From Blastocatellia bacterium (lineage in GTDB: Bacteria; Acidobacteriota; Blastocatellia; Pyrinomonadales; Pyrinomonadaceae): DNA of 18,361 bases. The notes under the pieces are model-generated. The model saw only the letters and a list, made by a program, of their open reading frames with translations, had not been told where the DNA came from and searched no databases. The stretch is taken from NCBI GenBank assembly GCA_003175865.1, contig PSRF01000044.1:1-18361 (forward strand), given 5' to 3'. This document shows positions 7,955 through 15,392 of the stretch, one piece after another (the first letter of the stretch is position 1; every line of letters starts with the position of its first letter). The position numbers were made by a program, and so were the translations under genes.

Positions 7955-7989
7955 CACAGTCGCGACCGCTTTTGAGTAACGCTTGTGAT

Positions 7990-8733
7990 TCAGGGATTCT
8001 CGTTGAGCTTGTAACCAACGCCACGGACAGTAAGGACGTACCGTGGATTTTTAGGATCCGTTTCGAGTTTCTTCCTGAGTCGATTGATATGCGGATCGAT
8101 GTTCCTTTGATAGCCTTCGTAGTCAGTGCTCCAAACCCGATCGAGCAATGAATTCCTGGACCACGCCCGCCCAGGCTCGGACGCCAGTAACTCGAGGATT
8201 TGAAATTCAAGTGGGGTAAGGTCTACTCGCGTTCCATCTCGCAAGACTTCGTGTCGACGTTTGTCAATAACTAAATCACCAACTTCGATTCGTTCTTCAT
8301 CAAGCTCGGTCGTAGTAATACCGCCTCTCCTTAAAAGCGCCTCAACTCGATATTCAAGTTCCCGCGGACTAAAGGGCTTGGCAAGGTAATCGTCAGCGCC
8401 TGCTTCAAATCCCGCAACTTTGTCAGATAACGCGTCGTGAGCCGTGAGAAACAGTGCCGGCGTTTGAATGCCACGATCACGTACTCTCTTCAACAACTCG
8501 AATCCTGACATGCCAGGCATGGATACGTCGAAAATGAAGCAATCGAAAGGCCCTCGAGATGCTGCTTCAAATGCAGTTTGTCCGCTCTCACGCTCTTCCA
8601 CTTGAAACCCTAATCGGCGAAAGTACTCCGCAAGGAGCAAGCGCATGTCGGTGTCGTCGTCAGCGATCAAAAGTCGCTTGCCGGCGTACTTATTATTTAC
8701 TGGTGTTTGTTGTGCCAAGTTGCTTGTTCCCAC
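7990..8733 (-). CDS. OmpR/PhoB-family response regulator
   Basis: A 247-residue two-component transcription factor. The receiver domain (about 19-135) shows the acidic triad Asp25-27, phospho-acceptor Asp69 in IFDVSMPGMSG, Thr97 and Lys119 in YLAKPFSPRELEYRVEALL. The C-terminal winged helix (about 148-245) has LTPLEFQILELLASEPG, the recognition-helix region RNIDPHINRLRKKLE and the closing hairpin YVLTVRGVGYKL. It should bind DNA direct repeats when phosphorylated. No kinase gene adjoins it; the kinase at 3566-5623 more likely serves the NtrC-type regulator, so this looks like an orphan or one paired elsewhere. The GTG start at 8733 gives an 18-residue tail before the receiver and has a poor Shine-Dalgarno sequence; a shorter start is possible. 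Confidence 0.95.
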   Translation of the reverse strand: MGTSNLAQQTPVNNKYAGKRLLIADDDTDMRLLLAEYFRRLGFQVEERESGQTAFEAASRGPFDCFIFDVSMPGMSGFELLKRVRDRGIQTPALFLTAHDALSDKVAGFEAGADDYLAKPFSPRELEYRVEALLRRGGITTTELDEERIEVGDLVIDKRRHEVLRDGTRVDLTPLEFQILELLASEPGRAWSRNSLLDRVWSTDYEGYQRNIDPHINRLRKKLETDPKNPRYVLTVRGVGYKLNENP

Positions 8734-8771
8734 CCAATTGTTTCAAAAACGCCGTCCTGCACGAAGCAAAA

Positions 8772-8777
8772 ATTATA
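8772..8777 (-). promoter_or_regulatory. Candidate -10 box for the OmpR-type regulator
   Basis: The minus strand carries a perfect TATAAT about 40 bases before the GTG start. No good -35 hexamer is visible at 16-18 bases upstream, so it may need an activator. It is divergent from the exporter promoter at 8859-8888. Confidence 0.4.
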
Positions 8778-8858
8778 ACCCAATTTCGTACAGACCTTGG
8801 CGTTAAAAGTGTAACGCGCGAGGAGTCGACAGTTGCAAAGGGGTCAAAAGAGTCAGCC

Positions 8859-8888
8859 TTGACGCAATAAAGGGGGGCTAAGTATAGT
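8859..8888 (+). promoter_or_regulatory. Sigma-70-type promoter for the exporter-yicC-gmk-rpoZ cluster
   Basis: TTGACG (8859-8864), an 18-base spacer and TATAGT (8883-8888) match the housekeeping promoter consensus at five of six positions in each box. The expected start near 8895 gives a leader of about 64 bases before the exporter ATG. A GTCAA/TTGAC inverted pair (8843-8847 and 8859-8863) overlaps the -35 box and might be a regulator site, but its arms are short. Confidence 0.55.
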
Positions 8889-8958
8889 TGGTTTTTAAAG
8901 ATTTGGGCCGTCTTCTACCTTCCTTATAGCAACTGTTCGCAGGCTTTCGCAACCAGAG

Positions 8959-10776
8959 ATGCGCGATTTTCGCAGACTGTCAAAGTACCTTAGACCTCAC
9001 TGGCCGATATTCACACTGGCTACATTTTCAATGGTCCTGGTTGGCGTGCTTGAAAGCGCAACCGGTGGCTTGATTGTACCTATCCTTGAGCAGGCCTTCG
9101 TTTCCGGCGCTGGCCATCGCACAGCAACTCTTTACGGTCTACAGCGAGTGATTCCCGATCAGCCGATTGAAGCATTGAAAATGATTTCTTTGCTTCTAAT
9201 CGTCTTCACTCTCGCAAAAGGAATCGCCGAGTATCTCTCGACCTATTTAATGGCTCGAATCGGTCAATCCGCCGTTTTGAAACTACGCCAGGATTTGTAC
9301 AACCATCTACTCGCTCAGTCGGCCACGTTTTTCGAGCGACATCGCACCAACTACCTGGTGTCGCGGCTCATTTCGAGCGCCGCCGCAATCGAGACCGCCG
9401 TCACTAGCACGGTTCGCGACATGTTGCGTGAGAGCTTCACGTTAATCTTTTTTCTCGCGGCCTCTTTCTATTTCAGTTGGAGGTTAACGCTTGGTGCGTT
9501 GGCGTTGGCACCAATCATCGCAGTATTGACAGCAAAATTCGGCAAAGCACTTCGAAATCTCGCACGCGAGAGTCTTGAGGGAAGCAAGCGATTGACTGAT
9601 ACCGCCCAGGAAGCTCTCGCGAACCAGTCAATTGTCAAAGCCTATCAAGCTGAGAAACGCGAAGAAGCACGTTTCTCAAAAGTAGCTAAAAGCATTCTGC
9701 GTGCGAACCTGCGTAGTGCGAGCATCGCAGGTGCTTCACCGCCAACGATCGAGATGATCGGAATCGTGTTCGTTGTGCTGTTACTGTTTTTCGGTCAGCG
9801 AGAGATCATCGCAGGGCACATGAACGCAGCACAGTTCGTAACCTTCCTGTTCTTTTTGTTTCGAAGCTACGATCCAATGCGCAAACTGTCGCGATTGCAG
9901 AACAGCATGGAACAAGCAATCGCTGCAGCCCAACACGTGTGGGAAGTGATGGATGAACACTCCACTATTAAAGAGAAGCCTGGAGCAATTCAACTTCCTG
10001 CGTTGCGATCACAGATTGAACTCAAGAATGTCTCTTTCGGCTATGCAAATGAAACGAGATCAGTCCTTCGTGATGTTAGTTTGACGGTTCCTGCAGGCAC
10101 GATGGTCGCGCTGGTCGGGGAATCAGGAGGTGGGAAGTCCACGTTAAGTAAACTGCTGCCTCGTTTTCACGATCCGAGTTCAGGCCAGGTACTCTGGGAT
10201 GGAATTGATCTGAGGGACGCAAGTCTCGCTAGCCTTCGCGCACAAATCGCGCTCGTCACCCAGGAAACGGTCCTCTTTAACGACACTGTTCGACACAACA
10301 TCGCATACGGAAAACCCGATGCGACGGATCAGGAGATTGAGAACGCTGCGTCAATCGCCTTCGCTCATGACTTTATTCAGGAGATGCCGAACGGCTACAA
10401 CACCATTGTCGGTGAACGGGGCGTCTTTCTTTCCGGGGGACAACGTCAGCGACTGGCGATCGCTCGTGCCATTCTGGTTAACGCTCCGCTTTTAATTCTC
10501 GACGAAGCTACTTCTGCACTCGACGCTGAGTCTGAACGATTGGTACAACGCGCCATCGCGAACCTTGTTAAGGATCGAACCACAATCGTGATTGCTCATC
10601 GACTCTCAACCATTCGTCGTGCAGACACGATTGTGGTAATGGAGTCAGGACGCATTATTGAAATGGGGTCTCATTCACAATTGCTGGCACGCGCAGGGCA
10701 ATACCGCAAACTCTATGAACTGCAATTCGCTGATGAAGAAGCGGAGCTTGTTGCTAGCGTCGAACAGTTTAATTAA
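8959..10776 (+). CDS. MsbA-like ABC exporter (fused permease and ATPase)
   Basis: A 605-residue half-transporter expected to work as a homodimer in the inner membrane. The transmembrane domain (about 1-310) is of the six-helix ABC exporter type. The ATPase domain (about 340-590) has Walker A GESGGGKS with Lys393, Q-loop VTQETVLF, signature LSGGQ (491-495), Walker B LLILDEA with Asp515-Glu516, and switch His547 in IAHRLS. Length and layout fit the MsbA family, which flips lipid A precursors or phospholipids, though related exporters move drugs or peptides, so the substrate is inferred only. It opens a tight plus-strand cluster: yicC starts 18 bases after its stop. The ATG at 8959 has only a weak Shine-Dalgarno sequence (CCAGAG), but the sequence from it, MRDFRRLSKYLRPHW, is typical of the family's start. 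Confidence 0.93.
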   Translation: MRDFRRLSKYLRPHWPIFTLATFSMVLVGVLESATGGLIVPILEQAFVSGAGHRTATLYGLQRVIPDQPIEALKMISLLLIVFTLAKGIAEYLSTYLMARIGQSAVLKLRQDLYNHLLAQSATFFERHRTNYLVSRLISSAAAIETAVTSTVRDMLRESFTLIFFLAASFYFSWRLTLGALALAPIIAVLTAKFGKALRNLARESLEGSKRLTDTAQEALANQSIVKAYQAEKREEARFSKVAKSILRANLRSASIAGASPPTIEMIGIVFVVLLLFFGQREIIAGHMNAAQFVTFLFFLFRSYDPMRKLSRLQNSMEQAIAAAQHVWEVMDEHSTIKEKPGAIQLPALRSQIELKNVSFGYANETRSVLRDVSLTVPAGTMVALVGESGGGKSTLSKLLPRFHDPSSGQVLWDGIDLRDASLASLRAQIALVTQETVLFNDTVRHNIAYGKPDATDQEIENAASIAFAHDFIQEMPNGYNTIVGERGVFLSGGQRQRLAIARAILVNAPLLILDEATSALDAESERLVQRAIANLVKDRTTIVIAHRLSTIRRADTIVVMESGRIIEMGSHSQLLARAGQYRKLYELQFADEEAELVASVEQFN

Positions 10777-10794
10777 CAAACCAGGAATCATTCT

Positions 10795-11673
10795 ATGAAA
10801 TCAATGACCGGATATGGTCGAGGCTCTATTTCAGGTGACGACTTCACTGTTTCCGTCGATCTGAAAACTGTAAACAATCGTTTCCTAGACATTCATTTGC
10901 GCGTCGGCGCCGAACTGTCTTCTCTCGAGCCTGCAATAAAGCGACGTATTAACTCGCGACTATCCCGCGGACGAGTTGACGTGACGATCAGCCTGGAGCG
11001 AACGGCACAAGTTGCGTACGAACTGAATCGCCCACTGATCGCCGGGTACATCAGTGCCCTCCGCGAAATGCAAAGGGAATTCGACATCGAGGGTGTCCTT
11101 GATATAAACGTTCTCGCCCGAATTCCTGGTGCGCTTCAACCAGCCCGGAATGGAATTGACGAACGAATCGTTGCGGCCATCGAGCAAGCAGTCGATCAGG
11201 GTCTCGATGAACTTGAGAAGATGCGGCAGCAGGAAGGCGAAGCACTCCGAGCCGAGTTGCGTGAACGACTGCAAAAGATCGAGGCACTTGTTCCAACTAT
11301 CGAACAGTCAGCGGCGGGTTTAGCCGAAGCGTATCGACTTCGTCTACAAAAACGAATTGGTGAGTTACTTAATCGCGCGGGACAATTAGTTGAAATTGAC
11401 CCGGCCCGACTGGCCCAGGAGGTCGCGTACTTAGCGGACCGCAGCGACGTCAGTGAAGAGATGGTTCGGCTTCGTAGCCATCTCTCCCAGTTTCAGGAGG
11501 CGCTCGACGCGCCTGGCGAGACTGGAAAGATGTTGGATTTTCTTTTGCAAGAACTAAATCGAGAAGCAAATACCACGCTCTCAAAATCGACTGATCTCGC
11601 CATTAAGGAGGCCGGATTGGCAATTAAAGCTGAGGTCGAGAAGCTCCGCGAGCAGGTTCAGAATGTCGAGTAG
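10795..11673 (+). CDS. yicC: YicC family endoribonuclease
   Basis: A 292-residue protein of normal length for the YicC/YloC family, recognised by the hallmark start MKSMTGYGRG, the following KTVNNRFLDIHLR, and the C-terminal domain with EEMVRLRSHLSQF, GKMLDFLLQELNREANTT and SKSTDLAIKEAGLAIKAEVE. Members are oligomeric RNases that act in RNA decay, in E. coli with effects on the small RNA RyhB. It is cytosolic. The start is supported by CCAGGAAT 7-12 bases upstream. It lies directly upstream of gmk, an association found in many bacteria, and its last 11 bases overlap the gmk start, implying coupled translation. Confidence 0.97.
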   Translation: MKSMTGYGRGSISGDDFTVSVDLKTVNNRFLDIHLRVGAELSSLEPAIKRRINSRLSRGRVDVTISLERTAQVAYELNRPLIAGYISALREMQREFDIEGVLDINVLARIPGALQPARNGIDERIVAAIEQAVDQGLDELEKMRQQEGEALRAELRERLQKIEALVPTIEQSAAGLAEAYRLRLQKRIGELLNRAGQLVEIDPARLAQEVAYLADRSDVSEEMVRLRSHLSQFQEALDAPGETGKMLDFLLQELNREANTTLSKSTDLAIKEAGLAIKAEVEKLREQVQNVE

Positions 11674-12331
11674 GACGACGGAACTCGAAGAAATTTTAAC
11701 AATTCAGCGGCGACCCGATCACGGTACGCTTTTCGTTGTCAGCTCGCCTTCCGGCGGTGGTAAAGGCACACTTATTCGCCGCGTGTTGGATGTTGTACCA
11801 AATCTCAGCTATTCTGTGTCGTACACGACTCGTGCGCCGCGCAACGGTGAGGTTGAAGGCCGCGAGTATTTTTTTGTAGATCGAAAGACTTTTGAAGAAA
11901 TGGTTGCTGCGGGTGCGTTCCTTGAATGGGCCACCGTCCATGGCAATCTGTATGGGACAGCAAAGCGTCAACTAGCCGAAGAAACGGCGACTGGGTTAGA
12001 CATCATTCTCGAAGTTGACGTCCAAGGTGCAGCTAGTGTTCGCGATCTCTCGCTCGACGCGGTGAGTATTTTCATTCTCCCACCGTCGTATGACACTTTA
12101 CGAGGGCGATTGATCGCGCGCGGCACAGACACACCCGAACAACTAGAGGTTCGTCTGCGGAATGCACCAGAGGAGTTGCGGCAGTACTCAGCCTTTGACT
12201 ACGTAATTATTAACGACAACGTCAAGCGTGCATCGAATCAACTGGCGGCCATTATTAACGCCGAGCGCGCTCGCCGAAAACGTCAAGAGAGCCTGGTCCG
12301 CGCAGTGATTGAAAATTTTGAGACAAGCTAA
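11663..12331 (+). CDS. gmk: Guanylate kinase
   Basis: A 222-residue kinase that turns GMP and ATP into GDP and ADP, needed for nucleotide supply and (p)ppGpp/GTP balance. The P-loop SPSGGGKGT (28-36) is followed by the GMP-binding segment SYTTRAPRNGEVEGREYFFV, the lid region FLEWATVHGNLYGT, the strand IILEVDVQGA and the C-terminal motif YDYVIIND-like FDYVIINDN. The family usually has GPSGxGK; here the first residue is Ser and the fifth Gly, both tolerable changes. About 20 residues precede the core strand, slightly longer than the E. coli enzyme. The ATG overlaps the yicC stop in a different frame, with no separate ribosome site needed if translation is coupled. Confidence 0.97.
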   Translation: MSSRTTELEEILTIQRRPDHGTLFVVSSPSGGGKGTLIRRVLDVVPNLSYSVSYTTRAPRNGEVEGREYFFVDRKTFEEMVAAGAFLEWATVHGNLYGTAKRQLAEETATGLDIILEVDVQGAASVRDLSLDAVSIFILPPSYDTLRGRLIARGTDTPEQLEVRLRNAPEELRQYSAFDYVIINDNVKRASNQLAAIINAERARRKRQESLVRAVIENFETS

Positions 12332-12375
12332 AATCTATATTGTTTAGCAGATAACAGGAGTCAGGAGCACTAATT

Positions 12376-12624
12376 ATGGTTACCACAAAAGAAGAGATTG
12401 AAAGTGGAGTTCAGGAAGCAGATTCGCCAGAAGTTGATTCCAAATACCGCCTTATTATTCTCGCCGCCAAGCGAAGCAAACAATTACAGCGCGGCGCACA
12501 ACCACGTATTGAGATCGATCCACAAAAGCACAAACCCACTCGCATCGCACTCGAAGAAGTAATCCGCGGCCGGGTTAATTTCTCTATCAAGCCAGATGGC
12601 GGGAAGGGACCAGCCGAACCATAA
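12376..12624 (+). CDS. rpoZ: RNA polymerase omega subunit
   Basis: An 82-residue protein matching the omega family: SKYRLIILAAKRSKQL (22-37) contains the conserved helix that clamps the beta' C-terminus, followed by a KPTRIALEEVIRG helix (51-63). Omega helps assemble RNA polymerase and in many bacteria forms part of a ppGpp site. The acidic N-terminus of about 20 residues and the short Gly/Lys/Pro tail are the variable parts. AGGAG about 10 bases upstream supports the ATG. The gmk-rpoZ order is conserved across many bacterial phyla, which raises confidence in this small gene. Its stop is 2 bases from the stop of the convergent ETF-QO gene. Confidence 0.95.
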   Translation: MVTTKEEIESGVQEADSPEVDSKYRLIILAAKRSKQLQRGAQPRIEIDPQKHKPTRIALEEVIRGRVNFSIKPDGGKGPAEP

Positions 12625-12626
12625 GC

Positions 12627-14336
12627 TCACATCCCTTTGTAGTCTGGGCCACCACCGCCTTCCGGAGTGACCCAGTTAATGATCTGGTAGGGATCCATGA
12701 TGTCGCAGGTTTTGCAGTGAACGCAGTTTGAAAAGTTGATCTGTAAGCGCCGCTTGCCGTTCGCTCCGTCTTCAACTATCTCGTAAACAGCCGCAGGACA
12801 AAAACGCTGACACGGATTGCCGTATTCTTCGGCACAACGTGTCGAGCAGATATTCGTGTCGAGAACGTGCAGGTGCGCCGGTTGATCTTCGTCATGCCCA
12901 ACTGCCGCGTGATAAACGTCAGTCAGCTTGTTGAATGTCAGCTTGCCGTCAAACTTTAAGCCGTTGTATCGCTGTTCAATGTCATCTCCGCGATAACCAA
13001 ACGCCGAGAGCTTCTGCATTTCTGTGTGACCGGGCTGCGCTTTGTCACGGTCAAACAGTCCCCACGAACGGCCGCCCGTTACAAACTGCAGTCCCGTATT
13101 TACCATCCCAAGCCAACGACCATGCTTGAAACCAGCATGGAAGTTTCTCACCTTCTTCAACTCAGGAATAATCCAGCTGTCGTTAACTCGAGTCTCATAA
13201 CTCTGCAACCGTTTCGCAGAGTAGTCGCGCGCAATCATTGCGTCGAAGATGGTTTCGGCGGCAAGCATTCCGCTCTTGATTGCGGAGTGGATTCCTTTTA
13301 GTCGCTGTGAATTTAGGAGTCCGGCGCAGTCGCCGACCAGCAAGACACCATCGGCATAAGTCTGCGGTATCGCAAAATAACCGCCCGCAGCAATAGTCTT
13401 CGCGCCGTAGCGCATCAGCTTTCCACCTTCGAGCAGACGCGCGATGAAAGGATGAGTTTTGTACCGCTGAAACTCGGCATGTGGATCGAGTAAGGGATCG
13501 CGATAGTCGAGACCAGTTACATATCCAATATTCAAAATGTTGTTTTGCATTCCATAGATCCACCCACCACCGTAGGTGCGTGAATCAGACGGAAAACCAA
13601 GTGTGTGTGTGACGCGACCTGCGGGATATCTATCGTCAGGCAACTCCCAAAGCTCCTTAATGCCAACGCTGTAAACCTGCGGCTCGCGTCCTTCGTCAAG
13701 TCCGAGTCGTTCCACTAATTGCTTCGTGAGTGAACCCCGCGGCCCTTCTCCAAGTACGGTAACTTTCGCGTGGAGATCCACGCCTGGTTCGTAGTTAGCT
13801 CTCTGTTTTCCTTCCTTGTCGATTCCTTTGTCGCCTGTGCGAACGCCGATGACACGATCGTCTTCGTCATAAAGCATCGCTGCACCAGGAAACTCTGGAA
13901 AAATATTTATGCCTGCCTCTTCACATTTTTCACCTAACCATGCAGTAAGCCGATTGAGTGAAACGATGTAATAGCCATGATTCTTCAGTGGCGGTGGCGT
14001 AATTGGAGAACGAATCGCGTGCTTTTCGGTTAAGTAAAGAAAGAAGTCTTCTTTAACAGGAGACTCCAGCGGTGCTCCTTGCTCAACAAAGTCGGGCATG
14101 AGTTCGCGCAAGGCACGTGGATCCATAACCGCGCCAGACAAGATATGCGCCCCAATCGTCGCGCCCTTTTCAATTACGCATATCTCGACGTCACCAAGCG
14201 ACTCGCTTTTTGTTACTCCGCTTGCAACTGATTCGTTGTGCTGCTTTACCAGCTGCGAGAGATGCAAAGCACCGCTTAGGTTCGCCGGGCCGGCTCCGAC
14301 AAACACAACATCAAACTCAAGAGTCTCACGCTCCAT
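12627..14336 (-). CDS. Electron transfer flavoprotein-ubiquinone oxidoreductase
   Basis: A 569-residue membrane-associated flavoprotein that takes electrons from reduced ETF, loaded by acyl-CoA and amino-acid dehydrogenases, and passes them to the quinone pool. The FAD-binding start is VVFVGAGPANLSGALHLSQL; later come GEGPRGSLTKQL and the second FAD motif VLLVGDCAGLLNSQRLKGIH. The C-terminal iron-sulphur region has CQRFCPAAVYEI (Cys509, Cys513) and CVHCKTCDI (Cys538, Cys541, Cys544), enough for a [4Fe-4S] cluster. Length and motif order match bacterial and mitochondrial ETF-QO. AGAGG 8 bases upstream supports the ATG. No ETF alpha/beta or acyl-CoA dehydrogenase genes are in the window. Likely repressor control is suggested by the palindrome at 14369-14382. 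Confidence 0.97.
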   Translation of the reverse strand: MERETLEFDVVFVGAGPANLSGALHLSQLVKQHNESVASGVTKSESLGDVEICVIEKGATIGAHILSGAVMDPRALRELMPDFVEQGAPLESPVKEDFFLYLTEKHAIRSPITPPPLKNHGYYIVSLNRLTAWLGEKCEEAGINIFPEFPGAAMLYDEDDRVIGVRTGDKGIDKEGKQRANYEPGVDLHAKVTVLGEGPRGSLTKQLVERLGLDEGREPQVYSVGIKELWELPDDRYPAGRVTHTLGFPSDSRTYGGGWIYGMQNNILNIGYVTGLDYRDPLLDPHAEFQRYKTHPFIARLLEGGKLMRYGAKTIAAGGYFAIPQTYADGVLLVGDCAGLLNSQRLKGIHSAIKSGMLAAETIFDAMIARDYSAKRLQSYETRVNDSWIIPELKKVRNFHAGFKHGRWLGMVNTGLQFVTGGRSWGLFDRDKAQPGHTEMQKLSAFGYRGDDIEQRYNGLKFDGKLTFNKLTDVYHAAVGHDEDQPAHLHVLDTNICSTRCAEEYGNPCQRFCPAAVYEIVEDGANGKRRLQINFSNCVHCKTCDIMDPYQIINWVTPEGGGGPDYKGM

Positions 14337-14368
14337 TACTCGAACCTCTTTTTACACGTTAGGGAAAA

Positions 14369-14382
14369 TGAATGGCCATTCA
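14369..14382. promoter_or_regulatory. Perfect 14-bp palindrome, probable repressor operator of ETF-QO
   Basis: TGAATGGCCATTCA is fully palindromic. It lies 5 bases downstream of the predicted -10 box and covers the expected transcription start of the ETF-QO gene, the classical position for a repressor site. Its TGAATG half-site resembles that of the TetR-family fatty-acid regulator FadR of Bacillus subtilis (TGAATGA...TCATTCA), which controls beta-oxidation genes including ETF. A similar acyl-CoA-responsive repressor is therefore a reasonable guess. The regulator gene is not in the window. Confidence 0.55.
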
Positions 14383-14387
14383 GTCGC

Positions 14388-14393
14388 AGTATA
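14388..14393 (-). promoter_or_regulatory. Extended -10 box of the ETF-QO gene
   Basis: The minus strand reads TGCTATACT: TATACT matches the -10 consensus at five of six bases and is preceded by TGn, giving an extended -10. The -35 region is poor, as is common with extended -10 promoters. The expected start falls near 14381, within the palindrome, and the leader would be about 45 bases. Confidence 0.45.
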
Positions 14394-14442
14394 GCAAAAG
14401 GAAGTTGAGCGACTAAGCGTGGCTAAGTTCGGCGGTTTCCCG

Positions 14443-14523
14443 ATTTGTAGGGGCGGCCCCCCGTGGCCGCCCCAATGATCATTTCAGCAAGACGGGTGGC
14501 CACAAAGAGCCGCCCCTACAAAT
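14443..14523. repeat. GTAGGGGCGGC palindromic intergenic repeat, copy 2
   Basis: The outer arms ATTTGTAGGGGCGGC (14443-14457) and GCCGCCCCTACAAAT (14509-14523) are perfect 15-bp complements. Inner arms GTGGCCGCCC (14463-14472) and GGGTGGCCAC (14494-14503) match at nine of ten bases, with a loop of about 21 bases. It shares the TGTAGGGGCGGC...CCGTGG core with the copy at 741-854 but has a shorter loop. It sits in the divergent gap between ETF-QO and the DUF3142 gene. Confidence 0.85.
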
Positions 14524-14594
14524 TGCCCGACACTATGGATTTAGAAATTCTCAATGAACTTTGGCTGGTGTAAACTTCGCGGCATCAATCCAAA

Positions 14595-15392
14595 ATGAAA
14601 CATCTCCTCAACAAAAAGTTTTGGCTTGTAACGGTTGTCTTGCTGGTTACTTTGGTTATTGTTGTCGTTCGCGGACGTGACATTCCGCCAACCAAAGGGT
14701 TATCAGCAACTCAGTCCCTATCTCGATTGCCACCGGTAATGTTGTGGGCATGGGAACGATCTGAAAGACTCGATTTCATCGATCCAGAGAAAGTCGGTGT
14801 TGCCTTTCTCGTTAAGAGGATTCAACTGAGCGGTGACAAAGTAATAGCAAGACCGCGATTACAGCCTCTTGAGGTTCCACCTCATACGAAGCTAGTTGCC
14901 GTCGTCAGGATCGAAACAGATCAAGAGAACCGACCGACGCTCGACGCGGCCCAGGTCGAGCAAACTATTTCTGAGTTAACCTCAGTAGTGCGTGACGGAG
15001 TACTTGGACTGCAACTCGACTTCGACGCAACAGTTTCGGAGCGCGCGTTTTATCGACAATTGCTGGTGAAACTCCGCCGCGAGTTACCACAAAGTGTACC
15101 GTTATCCATTACCGCATTGGCATCATGGTGCAGTGGGGACAATTGGTTAGACAATCTGCCGGTTAACGAAGCCGTTCCTATGATGTTCCGGCTTGGGGTC
15201 GAAAGCAGACAATTCGCCGAAAGATTTCAGTCCGGTTATGAGTTTCCTGCTCAAGCATGCAGGATGAGCGCAGGGTTATCCACAGATGAGACTGTTTCAC
15301 TTCCTCCACAGGTGAAGCGGCTTTACATATTCAATCGCGATCCCTGGTCTAAACGTACACTCGAGAAATCCCTGGAGGCTTACTACCGATGA
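14595..15392 (+). CDS. DUF3142 domain protein, membrane-anchored
   Basis: A 265-residue protein. An N-terminal hydrophobic helix (about 9-25, after KHLLNKK) is a signal anchor or uncleaved signal peptide that places the rest in the periplasm. The body matches what I know of the DUF3142 family: MLWAWERSERLDFID near the start, IARPRLQPLEVPP, LGLQLDFDATVSERAFYRQL and ITALASWCSGDNWL followed by PVNEAVPMMFRLG. The LQLDFDA strand and the alternating strand/helix pattern recall a TIM-barrel glycosidase-like fold, but no enzyme activity is established for it here. No Shine-Dalgarno sequence is evident before the ATG. Its stop overlaps the next start by 4 bases (ATGA), so the two proteins are probably made in step and may act together. 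Confidence 0.82.
   Translation: MKHLLNKKFWLVTVVLLVTLVIVVVRGRDIPPTKGLSATQSLSRLPPVMLWAWERSERLDFIDPEKVGVAFLVKRIQLSGDKVIARPRLQPLEVPPHTKLVAVVRIETDQENRPTLDAAQVEQTISELTSVVRDGVLGLQLDFDATVSERAFYRQLLVKLRRELPQSVPLSITALASWCSGDNWLDNLPVNEAVPMMFRLGVESRQFAERFQSGYEFPAQACRMSAGLSTDETVSLPPQVKRLYIFNRDPWSKRTLEKSLEAYYR

Noticed and set aside
14563..14580. Second sigma-54-like match (TGG...GC) before the DUF3142 gene
   Set aside because: Only the core dinucleotides match, the other bases do not, and the start would fall within three bases of the ATG.
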